From positions 18,068 to 82,067 of the forward strand of contig DYJD01000032.1 in assembly GCA_020723325.1 (NCBI GenBank): 64,000 nt of DNA. The letters run 5' to 3'. The translations under genes and the position numbers were made by a program. The DNA comes from Desulfosudis oleivorans (GTDB lineage: Bacteria > Desulfobacterota > Desulfobacteria > Desulfobacterales > SURF-7). The notes below the pieces were generated by a model. It was not told the DNA's origin and did not search any database. It was given only the letters and a program-made list of their open reading frames with translations. Below are positions 1-8,393 of the stretch, in pieces. How positions within the stretch are numbered: the stretch's first letter is position 1; each line of letters starts with the position of its first letter.

Positions 1-2149
1 TTTGCGGAACGATTATGAATTCCCCCATGTCTATGTCTGCCCCCATCTGGTGGCAAGCCGCGATCACCAGGCCCATTTGCACGCTTTACAAGTCGATTTA
101 CCCAATGTCCTGGTGGAAGTCGTCCCCGGTTTGGAAGAAATGTATGCCCTATGCGGCTTGGAAGCGGACATGGAAAATACCGGCCCCTATGGCCCGGTAA
201 AAATCGAGCCTGGAGAAATCGTGGAAAAGCTGCAAGCAGATCAAGTGCGCATCATCCAGGCCCTTTTCCTTTTTTATTCCGGGCTCAAGCTCAAACCTTT
301 GGGGGGTGGATACAGCGGCGGATTGCTTTTTCTGGCCCAGGGTGAAAAAAAACAGGCGCTCACTGCGCCGGAAATTATCAAGATCGACCGGCATATGCCC
401 ATGCACCGGGAGATTCAGGGCTACAACCAGGTCCGGGCCTTGCTGGGCAAGCAGGTCCCGGCTTTTGCTCCGCCGGTTTCCCGGGGGGAGTGGACCGGAG
501 TCCGCATGGAGCTGGCGGCCATGTCCGGCGGTCCCCAAACCTTGCAAGCCCTGTTTGAAAAGGCCGGGGATGAAAAATCCCTCCGGGTTTTTCTCCAACG
601 CTTTGAATATCTGCTCCAGGGCCTTGGGGAAAAGCTGTACCGCAACACCCGGACTGTAAAATGGATCTACCCCTACCGGGAATATGAGCTGCAAAATCAG
701 CGCCAGCGCACCTGGCTCAAGGAGAACATCCGCCATATCCTGCCGGACCAGGATTTGGATGCCGCCCAATGGAATCTGTGTCCTGATGTCCTCCTTGCCA
801 ACTGTATCAACGCCTTTGCCAAAGTCACGGCCCATGTGGACCGCCTGGCGGCCGAGTTCTGCCTGTGCCACGGGGACCTGAATTTTGCCAATATGCTCAG
901 TGATGAACTGGGCAATGTCTGGGTCATTGACTGGGCCTATGCCGGTTACCGGCCCTTGGAATATGATTTTGCCAAGATGGAAAACGACATTAAATTTGTC
1001 ATGTCCAAACAGTTCAGTGAGGCGGATCTGGCCCGGCTGAATCAACTGGAGTCCTGCCTTCTCCGCGAGCGCATTTTGCCGGAGCCGGCGGCGCTGCCGC
1101 CGGAACTGGCCTTTGTCCGGACAGACTTTCGTTTCCAACTGCTATATGCGGCTTTGCAATGCCTGCGCCGGGTTCTGCATCAAACCAGCAGTGCAGGGAC
1201 AGAAATCCTGTACACCATCGCCCTGCTCAAATTCGCGGCCCATACCTTGAGTTTTGATCGCCGCAGGGGACGGGGGGAATGCGATCCGCCCCAGCTCAAA
1301 TATGCCTTGTTGTCCCTGAATTTGCTGACGGACAAACTGCTATCCGATGATTTTCACCAAAAGACCAATCGCGAAAAACCGCAAAACTATCCGGATCGGT
1401 TGGTGATCATGCGGGAGAAGGCGGCCTGGCATGTGGAGCTGCCGGATTACCATCCGCCCGGTTTTACGGCCGAAGAAGTCCTGGCCAATGACAGGACCAG
1501 CAAGCCAGGGGCCTGGGCCGACCCGGCAGATCCGCACCTTGTTGCCGGTCTCAGGGAGCGCCCCAGCCTTGGCGGCCGGATGATCATGGCTTCCGGCGGC
1601 CGCCCCCTGAACCCCGCAGGTCGCACCGGTCTCCACGGCCGGGGCGTGCTGGGGAAATGGGGACCCAATCCGGCTGTGGATCCTTTGGTGACAAGGATCA
1701 ATCCCTGGAACGGCGATTTGGAATGCCTGCTGGTGAAACGCCGGGACACCCGGGAATGGAGCCTACCCGGCACCTTGCTGCTGGATTCGGAAAACCCGGT
1801 GCAAGGCGCCGGCCGGGCCGTGCGCATGAAGACCGGGCTGGGACTGGATTTCAGCAAAGCTAGAGACCTGGGCTGGATGCAGGTGGATGACTTCCGCAAC
1901 ACGGACAATGCCTGGATCGAGACCACGGGATTGCATTACCACCTGGACGCGGATGAATCCCGAAACTTGGCCCCTGAAACCGGCGCTACGGTTGCGGACG
2001 CGGACTGGGTGCCCTTGTCCATAGAGGTTTGCAAGGGACTTTTTGCCAATCATGTGGAGATGGTGAAACGGGCATTGTTGCGCTTGGCCGAAGAAGCTAC
2101 GGAACCTGGACAACCAGACTGGATCAAAGATCTTCTGAGGCAGATATAA
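1..2149 (+). CDS. Kinase-like (APH-fold) protein with C-terminal NUDT9/TRPM2-type ADP-ribose-binding Nudix domain (5' partial)
   Basis: The reading frame is open from the window edge, so the true start is probably upstream. Residues about 95-400 form an aminoglycoside-phosphotransferase/protein-kinase-like domain: the catalytic loop HGDLNFAN lies at 290-297 and IDWAYAG follows in the DFG position. Residues about 464-700 match human NUDT9 and the TRPM2 NUDT9-H domain: a WADP segment, RPLNPAGRTGLHGRG, then KWGPNPAVDPLVTR, and late in the domain DDFRNTDNAWIET. The Nudix box is degenerate: after G590 the expected REUXEE reads RAVRMKT (605-611), so the catalytic glutamates are missing, as happens in TRPM2 where the domain binds ADP-ribose without efficient hydrolysis. 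The inference is an ADP-ribose or NAD-metabolite sensor joined to a phosphotransferase-like domain. It heads a same-strand cluster with MoxR and vWA genes. Domain identity is confident; ligand and kinase activity are inferred. Confidence 0.85.
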   Translation, partial: LRNDYEFPHVYVCPHLVASRDHQAHLHALQVDLPNVLVEVVPGLEEMYALCGLEADMENTGPYGPVKIEPGEIVEKLQADQVRIIQALFLFYSGLKLKPLGGGYSGGLLFLAQGEKKQALTAPEIIKIDRHMPMHREIQGYNQVRALLGKQVPAFAPPVSRGEWTGVRMELAAMSGGPQTLQALFEKAGDEKSLRVFLQRFEYLLQGLGEKLYRNTRTVKWIYPYREYELQNQRQRTWLKENIRHILPDQDLDAAQWNLCPDVLLANCINAFAKVTAHVDRLAAEFCLCHGDLNFANMLSDELGNVWVIDWAYAGYRPLEYDFAKMENDIKFVMSKQFSEADLARLNQLESCLLRERILPEPAALPPELAFVRTDFRFQLLYAALQCLRRVLHQTSSAGTEILYTIALLKFAAHTLSFDRRRGRGECDPPQLKYALLSLNLLTDKLLSDDFHQKTNREKPQNYPDRLVIMREKAAWHVELPDYHPPGFTAEEVLANDRTSKPGAWADPADPHLVAGLRERPSLGGRMIMASGGRPLNPAGRTGLHGRGVLGKWGPNPAVDPLVTRINPWNGDLECLLVKRRDTREWSLPGTLLLDSENPVQGAGRAVRMKTGLGLDFSKARDLGWMQVDDFRNTDNAWIETTGLHYHLDADESRNLAPETGATVADADWVPLSIEVCKGLFANHVEMVKRALLRLAEEATEPGQPDWIKDLLRQI

Positions 2150-2175
2150 GGGGGGAAATCCGATTTGCCGTTTCT

Positions 2176-2305
2176 TTCTTGCTCTTGCTCTTGCTCGTAA
2201 TCCTAATCGTAATCGGCTGGTTATATGCCATTCAAATTCTGTCGTTCGATTACGATAACGATTACCGCTACGCTGAGTACGAGTACGAGCAAGAGCAAGA
2301 GCACG
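2176..2305. repeat. Inverted array of degenerate hexamer repeats
   Basis: The gap between the kinase-Nudix gene and the MoxR gene holds an imperfect long inverted repeat. The left arm (about 2178-2215) runs through CTTGCT units into CGTAATC units. The right arm (about 2246-2305) has the complementary CGATTA units and then GAGCAA units. Transcribed, it would form a long imperfect hairpin. A differently worded array of the same design lies at 20266-20368. Confidence 0.7.
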
Positions 2306-2380
2306 CCATTGAGTAAAATGGCAAATTTAAGTTTTCAAGCACCCTAAAAGTTCACTATTAAAAAAATTGGAGGCCGATAG

Positions 2381-3964
2381 ATGGCATCTGAAAAATGGCG
2401 CAAGGTTTCCGAATCCCCCACCAGGCCCAAGCCGGCCATGGAGGAGAAACTCTTTGATGTGGGCGATCTTTACCAGGGACCCGTGGCGGAGACCGTCCGC
2501 ATGGCGGATACCGGCCGCCCCCTGGATGAAAAACTGCGCCAGGCCTATTTCTGGATCACCAACCATGCCATCATCTCGCCCTTTTACGATATTGAATACC
2601 ATAAGGGACCACACCAGGAATTCATCCTGGGGGATCAGAAGGTGCGGGCCCTTTTGCCCTCGGATCAAAGCTATTCCAGTTATGTGCTGCTGCCCCTGCT
2701 GAACCTGGCCGTGCGGCGGCGCTGCCTCTTGGTGGGCGGGCCGGGCCGGGGCAAGACCGCCATCGCCATCCTCATGGGCATCCTGGCCGGTTACAGCCTC
2801 AAGGACATCCGCCGGGCCATCCAGCACGGCCAGCCCCAGATGACCATCGCCGATCTCCTGGGGAATCCCTTGCCCGCCACCATGGTCAACGCCCAGAAAA
2901 TGGAGGATGTGAAGATCGCCTGGCGCAAATGGCTGGGCATGCGCGTCAAAATCATCGACGAATACAACCGCATCCCCACCCGCACCCAGTCGGCCCTGCT
3001 GACGGTCATGGCCGACAACTACGCCGAACTGCTGGATCAGATTTACGAATGCCCGGAAGCCTCCTGGTATCTCACGGCCAATGACGACGAAGGCGGCGGC
3101 ACCTATCAAGTGATCGAGGCCTTGCGGGACCGCATCGACGTGGTGGTCAAGGCCCTGCATTTCAACACGCGCTTTCTGAACGAACTGCTCCTGCGCATCG
3201 AGGAAGGCCTGGAGCCGGAAAAAAACGTGCCGCCGGAAATCGTTTTCAGCGAGACGGACATCGGCCGCATGCACCGGGAAATCCGCGGGGTGGTGCTACC
3301 GCCGGAGCTGCGTCGGCGGCTGGAGTTCTTCGCGGCCCATTTTGAATTCTGCGAGGAAGGCGCCCGGCAACTGGAATACATGACCAAGGACACGGTCAAG
3401 CTGGCCGGCCTGGATCTTATCAATGTGATGAAGGCCGGCACCGGCAAGGACAAACTCAAGGAACTGGGCCACCAGACCCGCAACGGCCTTTCCGTGCGGG
3501 CCTTGATGACCAGCCTGATTTACGTCAAGGCCATGGCCTACTTCCGCGGGGAGCGCACCGTGGCCTTTGAGGATATCCGCCAGATGCTGCCCTTTGTGCT
3601 CCATGACAAGCTGGTCCAGAATCCCGAAGCCCCTTATTTTGAACAGGCGGAGAACCGGGCCCTGCGCACGGATTATGTAAGCTGGATCCGCAATCTGTTC
3701 GACGAATCCTGTAAATTGTTCGAGCAGCTCAACCTGGACCGCGATGATCCCCTCATCCCCCTGGAGCAGCAGTTTGAAAACGGCCTGGAAGGCGTAGCCG
3801 AAGAAGAAGTGATCGAGCGCCTGGTAGCCATTGAGCGCATCATGGGGGAATGGTCCCGGGGCCGCAAATTCTACGGCCACATGTATGACGATATCCTGAA
3901 ATTGAAATACCTGCATCAGCGTTACACCAACTATCTGGGGTGGCTGCAATGGAAAGACGCGTAA
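2381..3964 (+). CDS. MoxR-type AAA+ ATPase
   Basis: A 527-residue AAA+ protein of the MoxR/AAA_5 kind. Walker A is GGPGRGKT at residues 119-126, Walker B is IIDEYN around 191-196, and a sensor-1-like asparagine follows in LTAND. The start ATG has a strong GGAGG ribosome-binding site 8 bases upstream. MoxR ATPases usually work with a vWA-domain partner to remodel or load a client protein; that partner is two genes downstream (5007-6815), and the next gene overlaps this one. It is longer than typical MoxR proteins (about 330 residues): roughly 110 N-terminal residues precede the P-loop and a long C-terminal helical part ends in an acidic stretch. The client and trigger are unknown. The ADP-ribose-binding gene just upstream suggests nucleotide-sensing input. 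Confidence 0.85.
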   Translation: MASEKWRKVSESPTRPKPAMEEKLFDVGDLYQGPVAETVRMADTGRPLDEKLRQAYFWITNHAIISPFYDIEYHKGPHQEFILGDQKVRALLPSDQSYSSYVLLPLLNLAVRRRCLLVGGPGRGKTAIAILMGILAGYSLKDIRRAIQHGQPQMTIADLLGNPLPATMVNAQKMEDVKIAWRKWLGMRVKIIDEYNRIPTRTQSALLTVMADNYAELLDQIYECPEASWYLTANDDEGGGTYQVIEALRDRIDVVVKALHFNTRFLNELLLRIEEGLEPEKNVPPEIVFSETDIGRMHREIRGVVLPPELRRRLEFFAAHFEFCEEGARQLEYMTKDTVKLAGLDLINVMKAGTGKDKLKELGHQTRNGLSVRALMTSLIYVKAMAYFRGERTVAFEDIRQMLPFVLHDKLVQNPEAPYFEQAENRALRTDYVSWIRNLFDESCKLFEQLNLDRDDPLIPLEQQFENGLEGVAEEEVIERLVAIERIMGEWSRGRKFYGHMYDDILKLKYLHQRYTNYLGWLQWKDA

Positions 3965-5010
3965 CCGGCGCCTTTGCCCAAGTGCTGGCCGCCGGCCGGG
4001 AGCGCTTCAACGCCGCTTTTACCGCGGCCCGGCGCACCAACCGCAATCTGGACGGGGACCGGTTCCTTGCCCACCTGGCCGAGCGGGTGATGCCGGTGGT
4101 GAACCTTGCTGCGGCCGCGGCGCCGGAACAGGCCATGGACATCGGCGCGGCCTTGTTTCACATCTCCCTTGATCTGTTTGCCGCCGGTTGTTTCGGTACA
4201 CAAAGCCGCGCCACCCTGATGGATCAGGCCTGGCGCCGGATATTGCCCGCCATCCCCGGCTTGATCGCCGCCGATCCCCGAGGCATTGCCGCCGCCGTAT
4301 CCAATGCCGCCTACAACCTGGCCGCGGAAAAAAGCGCCGACGGTCAAGGCTGGCTCCAAAGGATGCAAGCCATCGGAGCACACCTGACGGATGCGGCTGT
4401 CCTGCGCAAGGCCGGGGTCATTGCCGCCTGGCGTTGCGGCCTGGCCCATTTCCGGGAAGGGGCTTTGTCGGCCTGTGAAAATGTGCCCCTATCCATTCTC
4501 AGAACCATCTTTAATATGGAAGGAGTTAAAGATGACGCCCAGGTGTTGAAACGCCTGCGGCAACTGGCGGATGATCCCTGGAGCACGGCCGACGCCGACA
4601 TGGCCCCGTCCGCGGGACAGGAGCTTGCAATAGTGCGCATTTGCGGCGGATTTCGGGGATTCGGCGGGGCCTTTATTCAGCCGCCGGTGGTCCGACTGGT
4701 CAACGGCCGGTTCATGGCCTACGATGGCGAGTTCCAATGGCGCCTGGATGCGGATGCCTACGGCGCCGTTTTACACCGCCTGAACCAGGCTGAACCCCTG
4801 GGCGGATTTACAGGCAGCCAGATCTTCCGCATCGACCTCAAGGGCAAAGTCACCCATGGAACCGTCCAGGCGGTGTTTCCCGAACTACTGGGTTCCCTTT
4901 CCCAGGCGGCCACGGAAACCACCCTGGCCGTTACCCTGCCTCATTCCCACAAAATCTTCCTGATTGCACGGGTGCCGGCGGAAAAGGCGGGAAGGAAGGA
5001 GCCGGCATGA
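3949..5010 (+). CDS. Uncharacterised protein linking the MoxR and vWA genes
   Basis: About 353 residues with no family I recognise. The ATG at 3949 lies inside the end of the MoxR gene, preceded by GGGGTGG; an in-frame GTG at 3940 is the alternative. The first 200 residues are alanine-rich and look all-helical; the last 130 look like beta structure with conserved-looking glycines (CGGFRGFGGAF near residue 225). There is no signal peptide or membrane segment. Its stop overlaps the next start by four bases (ATGA), so it is translationally coupled on both sides. That suggests the three proteins are made together as a complex. It may be the adaptor or client of the ATPase, which is inference from position only. 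Confidence 0.75.
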   Translation: MERRVTGAFAQVLAAGRERFNAAFTAARRTNRNLDGDRFLAHLAERVMPVVNLAAAAAPEQAMDIGAALFHISLDLFAAGCFGTQSRATLMDQAWRRILPAIPGLIAADPRGIAAAVSNAAYNLAAEKSADGQGWLQRMQAIGAHLTDAAVLRKAGVIAAWRCGLAHFREGALSACENVPLSILRTIFNMEGVKDDAQVLKRLRQLADDPWSTADADMAPSAGQELAIVRICGGFRGFGGAFIQPPVVRLVNGRFMAYDGEFQWRLDADAYGAVLHRLNQAEPLGGFTGSQIFRIDLKGKVTHGTVQAVFPELLGSLSQAATETTLAVTLPHSHKIFLIARVPAEKAGRKEPA

Positions 5011-6815
5011 GCTTGCTTAAACAGCCCAAGCCTTCCATCGGCAGGCTGCTCACCGACTGGAAAGCAGCCTGGCAACCGGCCCTGAACCTCTGGAGCCGGT
5101 TCACCAGGCTGAAAGAACCCACCTGGTGCCTCAGCAAAGTCGATGAAAAAAAAGCCGGTCTCACCGGGTCCTTTGCCATGATCCGTCTTACGGATCACAG
5201 CGTGGTCATCAGTCTGGCCCAGATCAACACCCTGGGCCTGGCGGACTTTGCCCGGGAAATCCTGGCCCATGAGATCGGCCATCACATGTACGCACCGGCG
5301 GATCTCACCGATAATGCCCGCCTCCTGACCCGCACCAGGGCCGGCTTGCCCTCACGGGAGAACCTGGCCGGTTTTGTGAGCAACCTGTACACGGATCTGT
5401 TGATCAACAACCGGCTCCAGCGCAGCGCCGAGCTTGATTTGGCCGGGGTTTACAAGCTCATCACGCCCAAAACCGCCGATGCTTTATGGCTGATGTACAT
5501 GCGCATTTACGAATTGCTGTGGAAATTGCCCTGCGGCACCCTGGCCAAAGGCGCCTTGGATGCGAAAATCGGCGGCGACGCCCAGTTGGGCGCCCGCCTG
5601 ATTCGGGTCTATGCCAAGGACTGGCTGGACGGCGCCGGCCGTTTTGCGGCCCTGTGCCTGCCGTATTTGCTTAAAGACAACGGCAAAAGCAGCCAGGCCG
5701 CCCTGGCCCCTTTATTGGACGCGCGGGAGGCCGGCGCCGGCGGGGAAATCCCCGAGGGCCTGGCGGAAGTCGATCCAGAAGAAAAAAAGGGCGCCATTCA
5801 CCCTTCCCAGGATCCCAACCTGGGGGGCTTGGATGAAGACGAGGAAGAGAAAAAGGACGGGGAAGGGGATCAAGGGTCGAAAAGCCGGCCCCAGACTGGA
5901 GGCCGTGCCATCAAGGGCGGTGCCAAAAATGACTACCGTTCGCCTCGGGAATACACGGAACTGATGAAGAGCATCGGCGTCAAGGTGGATGAACAGGAGC
6001 TTGTCTGCCGTTATTATCGGGAACGGGCCCTGCCGTATCTGATCCGCTTTCCGGAACGAATCCTGCCAAAGGCTTCCGACCCGCTGCCCGAAGGGGAAGA
6101 AGTCTGGGATATCGGTTCGCCGCCGGATGAAATCGACTGGGTGCAAAGCGCTTCCCGCAGCCCTTATATCATACCCGGCTTCACCACCATGCGCCGGGTA
6201 TACGGCACCACCCCGGGCAATGACCCGGAAAAACGCCCGCCGGATTTGTATCTGGGCATCGACTGTTCCGGCTCCATGCCCAATCCCCGCTACCAGCTTT
6301 CCTTTCCGGTTCTGGCCGGCACCATCATGGCCCTCTCGGCCCTGCGCGCCGGGGCCCGGGTCAAAGCCGTGCTTTCCGGCGAGCCCGGCGAATTCAGCGC
6401 CACGCAGAAATTCACCAGGGACGAGGGTGAAGTCATGACCATCTTGACCGGCTACCTGGGCACCGGCTATGCTTTCGGCATCCCCCGGCTGAAGGCGGAC
6501 TTCCTGGATGCACCACCGGCGGTGGAAAGCGCCCATATCCTGATCATCACCGATAACGATATTTTTTATATGCTGGACCAGACGCCGGGAGGCTGGGAAA
6601 TCGCCCAAAAAGCCCGTAATATTGCCGGGGCCGGAACCTATGTGCTGCATCAGGTGGCGCAGACGGCCCCGGGGGTGGAGCGCATGCGCACGGACGGCTG
6701 GAAAGTTTATTCCCTGCAACAATGGGAAAGCCTGATCGAGTTTGCCCGCAAGTTCAGCCGACAGACCTATGAAAAAAAAGGAGGCTCCTATGCAAAATCA
6801 GCCCATGACCCTTGA
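5007..6815 (+). CDS. vWA-domain protein with N-terminal HExxH metallopeptidase-like motif
   Basis: A 602-residue cytosolic-looking protein. Near the N-terminus ILAHEIGHHMYAP carries a complete HExxH zinc-peptidase motif (H88, E89, H92). The centre (about 255-315) is acidic and lysine-rich, probably an unstructured linker. The C-terminal third is a von Willebrand A domain with an intact MIDAS, DCSGSM at 419-424, and a later ITDND metal-site loop. vWA proteins encoded with MoxR ATPases usually act as their partners, as CoxE and ChlD do. The linked zinc-peptidase motif is unusual and suggests a protease held in check or positioned by the ATPase. It overlaps both neighbouring genes. Peptidase activity is unproven: I could not identify the third zinc ligand. 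Confidence 0.8.
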   Translation: MSLLKQPKPSIGRLLTDWKAAWQPALNLWSRFTRLKEPTWCLSKVDEKKAGLTGSFAMIRLTDHSVVISLAQINTLGLADFAREILAHEIGHHMYAPADLTDNARLLTRTRAGLPSRENLAGFVSNLYTDLLINNRLQRSAELDLAGVYKLITPKTADALWLMYMRIYELLWKLPCGTLAKGALDAKIGGDAQLGARLIRVYAKDWLDGAGRFAALCLPYLLKDNGKSSQAALAPLLDAREAGAGGEIPEGLAEVDPEEKKGAIHPSQDPNLGGLDEDEEEKKDGEGDQGSKSRPQTGGRAIKGGAKNDYRSPREYTELMKSIGVKVDEQELVCRYYRERALPYLIRFPERILPKASDPLPEGEEVWDIGSPPDEIDWVQSASRSPYIIPGFTTMRRVYGTTPGNDPEKRPPDLYLGIDCSGSMPNPRYQLSFPVLAGTIMALSALRAGARVKAVLSGEPGEFSATQKFTRDEGEVMTILTGYLGTGYAFGIPRLKADFLDAPPAVESAHILIITDNDIFYMLDQTPGGWEIAQKARNIAGAGTYVLHQVAQTAPGVERMRTDGWKVYSLQQWESLIEFARKFSRQTYEKKGGSYAKSAHDP

Positions 6816-7359
6816 GGAAATGATCCTGTACCTGGGACAGTACAACCGTTATCTCCTGATCTATCTTGCGGCCTTGCCCGTGTCGGCCTTCCTTTACAGC
6901 CGGATTCATACAAAAGGCCGGGGGGAATCGGCGCCCCACCGCTATGTTTATGCGGTCCTGATCTACCTGGCCGCCGTGCCGGGGATCATGGGCTGTGTAC
7001 TGACCGGGTATTCGCTTTTTTTCGTCAGCACCAATCTGCTCCAGGTGCGGAATCCGGTGCTGTATTTTGTGCCCATCATTTCCATGGTGGTCACCTTAAT
7101 CCTCATCAGCAAGCGGGTGGACCTGAACCAGGTGCCGGGATTCGACCGCCTGTACGGCCTCCTGGTATTGCTGGGCGTCACCTTTATCCTGGCCCTGATC
7201 ATCATGAAGACCAGGATCTGGCTGGTCTTTGGCGGTTCCATCGCCGTCCTCATCGCCGTGGTCACTTTCCTGTTTCTGCTGCTCAAATGGGGGGCCGGGG
7301 CCTTGTTTCGGGGCAAGGACGAACCCAAGTTGAAGCGGCCGCGGTTTCCGGAGATATGA
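6790..7359 (+). CDS. Small polytopic membrane protein of the MoxR-vWA cluster
   Basis: I chose the ATG at 6790 because AAAGGAGG sits just upstream; longer in-frame starts exist at 6742 and 6769. The product is 189 residues and mostly hydrophobic, with about five membrane segments separated by short basic loops and a basic cytoplasmic tail (KLKRPR near the end). It begins inside the last codons of the vWA gene, so it belongs to the same operon. No family was recognised. It may anchor the MoxR-vWA complex to the membrane or be its membrane-acting effector, by analogy with other conflict systems; this is inference. Confidence 0.7.
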   Translation: MQNQPMTLEEMILYLGQYNRYLLIYLAALPVSAFLYSRIHTKGRGESAPHRYVYAVLIYLAAVPGIMGCVLTGYSLFFVSTNLLQVRNPVLYFVPIISMVVTLILISKRVDLNQVPGFDRLYGLLVLLGVTFILALIIMKTRIWLVFGGSIAVLIAVVTFLFLLLKWGAGALFRGKDEPKLKRPRFPEI

Positions 7360-7458
7360 AAGGGAAGTAGACTGAAGACTGAAGGCTGAAGGTTTTTCGG
7401 TTTGAATCATGCGCTATCCAACGGAACTTCATTACAATGGAAAGATAAAAAGGCCTTT

Positions 7459-7539
7459 TTCTGTGGGAGCGGCTTCCAGCCGCGATCAAGGCCCATGCGC
7501 GCCTCAGCCCCATCGCGGCTGGAAGCCGCTCCCACAAAA
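7459..7539. repeat. REPIN: two REP-like palindromes in inverted orientation
   Basis: The element TGTGGGAGCGGCTTCCAGCC continues into GCGAT at 7461-7487 and recurs inverted at 7513-7537. Each copy contains the small palindrome GCGGCT-tcc-AGCCGC. The pair forms a larger hairpin of the REPIN type. Further copies of the unit occur near 20400, 20660, 30530, 30870, 31150 and 36650. It lies in the 400-base gap 7360-7760, which has no other gene. Confidence 0.8.
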
Positions 7540-7604
7540 GAAAAGGTGAGGCGGAATCTTAGAAATTGTCGGGATGGCATTTTGTAAAAAAGAAATGTGT
7601 ATTG

Positions 7605-7713
7605 TTTCACCACCCGCTGCGCTGAAGGACACGAAGCACGAAGTTCTTCCCGGCTGGGCCGGGAAGTATTTAAAAGTTTTTTCTTCGTGTCCTTCGTGAC
7701 CTTCGTGGTGAAA
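7605..7713. repeat. Intergenic inverted repeat with CTTCGTG tandem units
   Basis: The left arm (about 7605-7643) carries TTCACCAC followed by GAAGGACACGAAG. The right arm (about 7682-7713) reads CTTCGTGTCCTTCGTGACC then TTCGTGGTGAA. A second copy of the right arm is at 30600-30635. Between the arms, GGCTGGGCC is a small inner palindrome. It is a dispersed repeat without coding capacity. Confidence 0.6.
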
Positions 7714-7760
7714 AAATTGTAATTGTCATAAAGCAGACCGTTGGCTATGCGAAAAGCACT

Positions 7761-8381
7761 ATGAAGAATAAAAGTCTAAAAAATACTAGCGCCCAGCGAA
7801 GCAGCCAAGGCCCATTGATAGAAGCCTTGACCCACAGGCTTTCCCAATGCCCGCGGGAATTTTTGGATGCGCCGCGTATCGGGAATCAAGGCGTGATCCG
7901 GACGGCCGCGGTGGTGGCGGATTTCCTGGCGGACATGGGCGGTACGCTGCCTTCCATAAAAGACTGCCGGGAATTCGAGGAAGCCGGCCCACGGGATGAA
8001 TCCTGGTTGCGGCTAGTGCTGGTGAGCGCCTGGCTGCTCCACCACCGCTGGTTTCAGGACCGCCCGGAGTTGAAGGAAAACATCTGGAAGCTGCTGGAGA
8101 AAAAGTTGAAACCCCTGGCCGTGGTGGTGAGCGCAGACCAGTGCGTGCTGGAGCCGGACCGGCGTGAGGAATTGGTGCGCTTCTGCCTGGACGCCTTGGG
8201 TATTCTTCCGGCCGGCGAGACGCCGGCCCAGGCCGCGGATCGACTAAAAGCCCTGGACAGCATCGAACGGGTGCGGGTCATGAAAGCCGCCAAAGAAGCC
8301 GAAGAACATGCCCGCAAGGTGCGTGAAGCCATGCAGGCCAAACAGGCCCAGGAAGCCGCGGCCAAGGCCATGCGGGAATGA
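7761..8381 (+). CDS. Uncharacterised helical protein upstream of the adenylate-forming enzyme
   Basis: A 206-residue protein with no recognised domain. The first 30 residues are basic, the middle is helical with several tryptophans (LHHRWFQDRPELKE near residue 95), and the last 45 residues are a strongly charged, alanine-rich helix (KAAKEAEEHARKVREAMQ), probably a coiled coil. The ribosome-binding site is weak. The stop is 12 bases before the next gene, so the two are probably co-transcribed; a 400-base repeat-filled gap separates them from the MoxR-vWA cluster on the same strand. It may be a partner of the adenylating enzyme, from position only. Confidence 0.65.
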   Translation: MKNKSLKNTSAQRSSQGPLIEALTHRLSQCPREFLDAPRIGNQGVIRTAAVVADFLADMGGTLPSIKDCREFEEAGPRDESWLRLVLVSAWLLHHRWFQDRPELKENIWKLLEKKLKPLAVVVSADQCVLEPDRREELVRFCLDALGILPAGETPAQAADRLKALDSIERVRVMKAAKEAEEHARKVREAMQAKQAQEAAAKAMRE

Positions 8382-8393
8382 GAGGATGAGTTC

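Noticed and set aside
149..1138. A long minus-strand open frame opposite the kinase-like domain
   Set aside because: GC-rich codon bias creates long antisense frames; the plus-strand product carries conserved motifs throughout, the minus-strand one none.
5712..6722. A 336-codon minus-strand frame opposite the vWA gene
   Set aside because: It is antisense to a motif-bearing protein and has no recognisable features.
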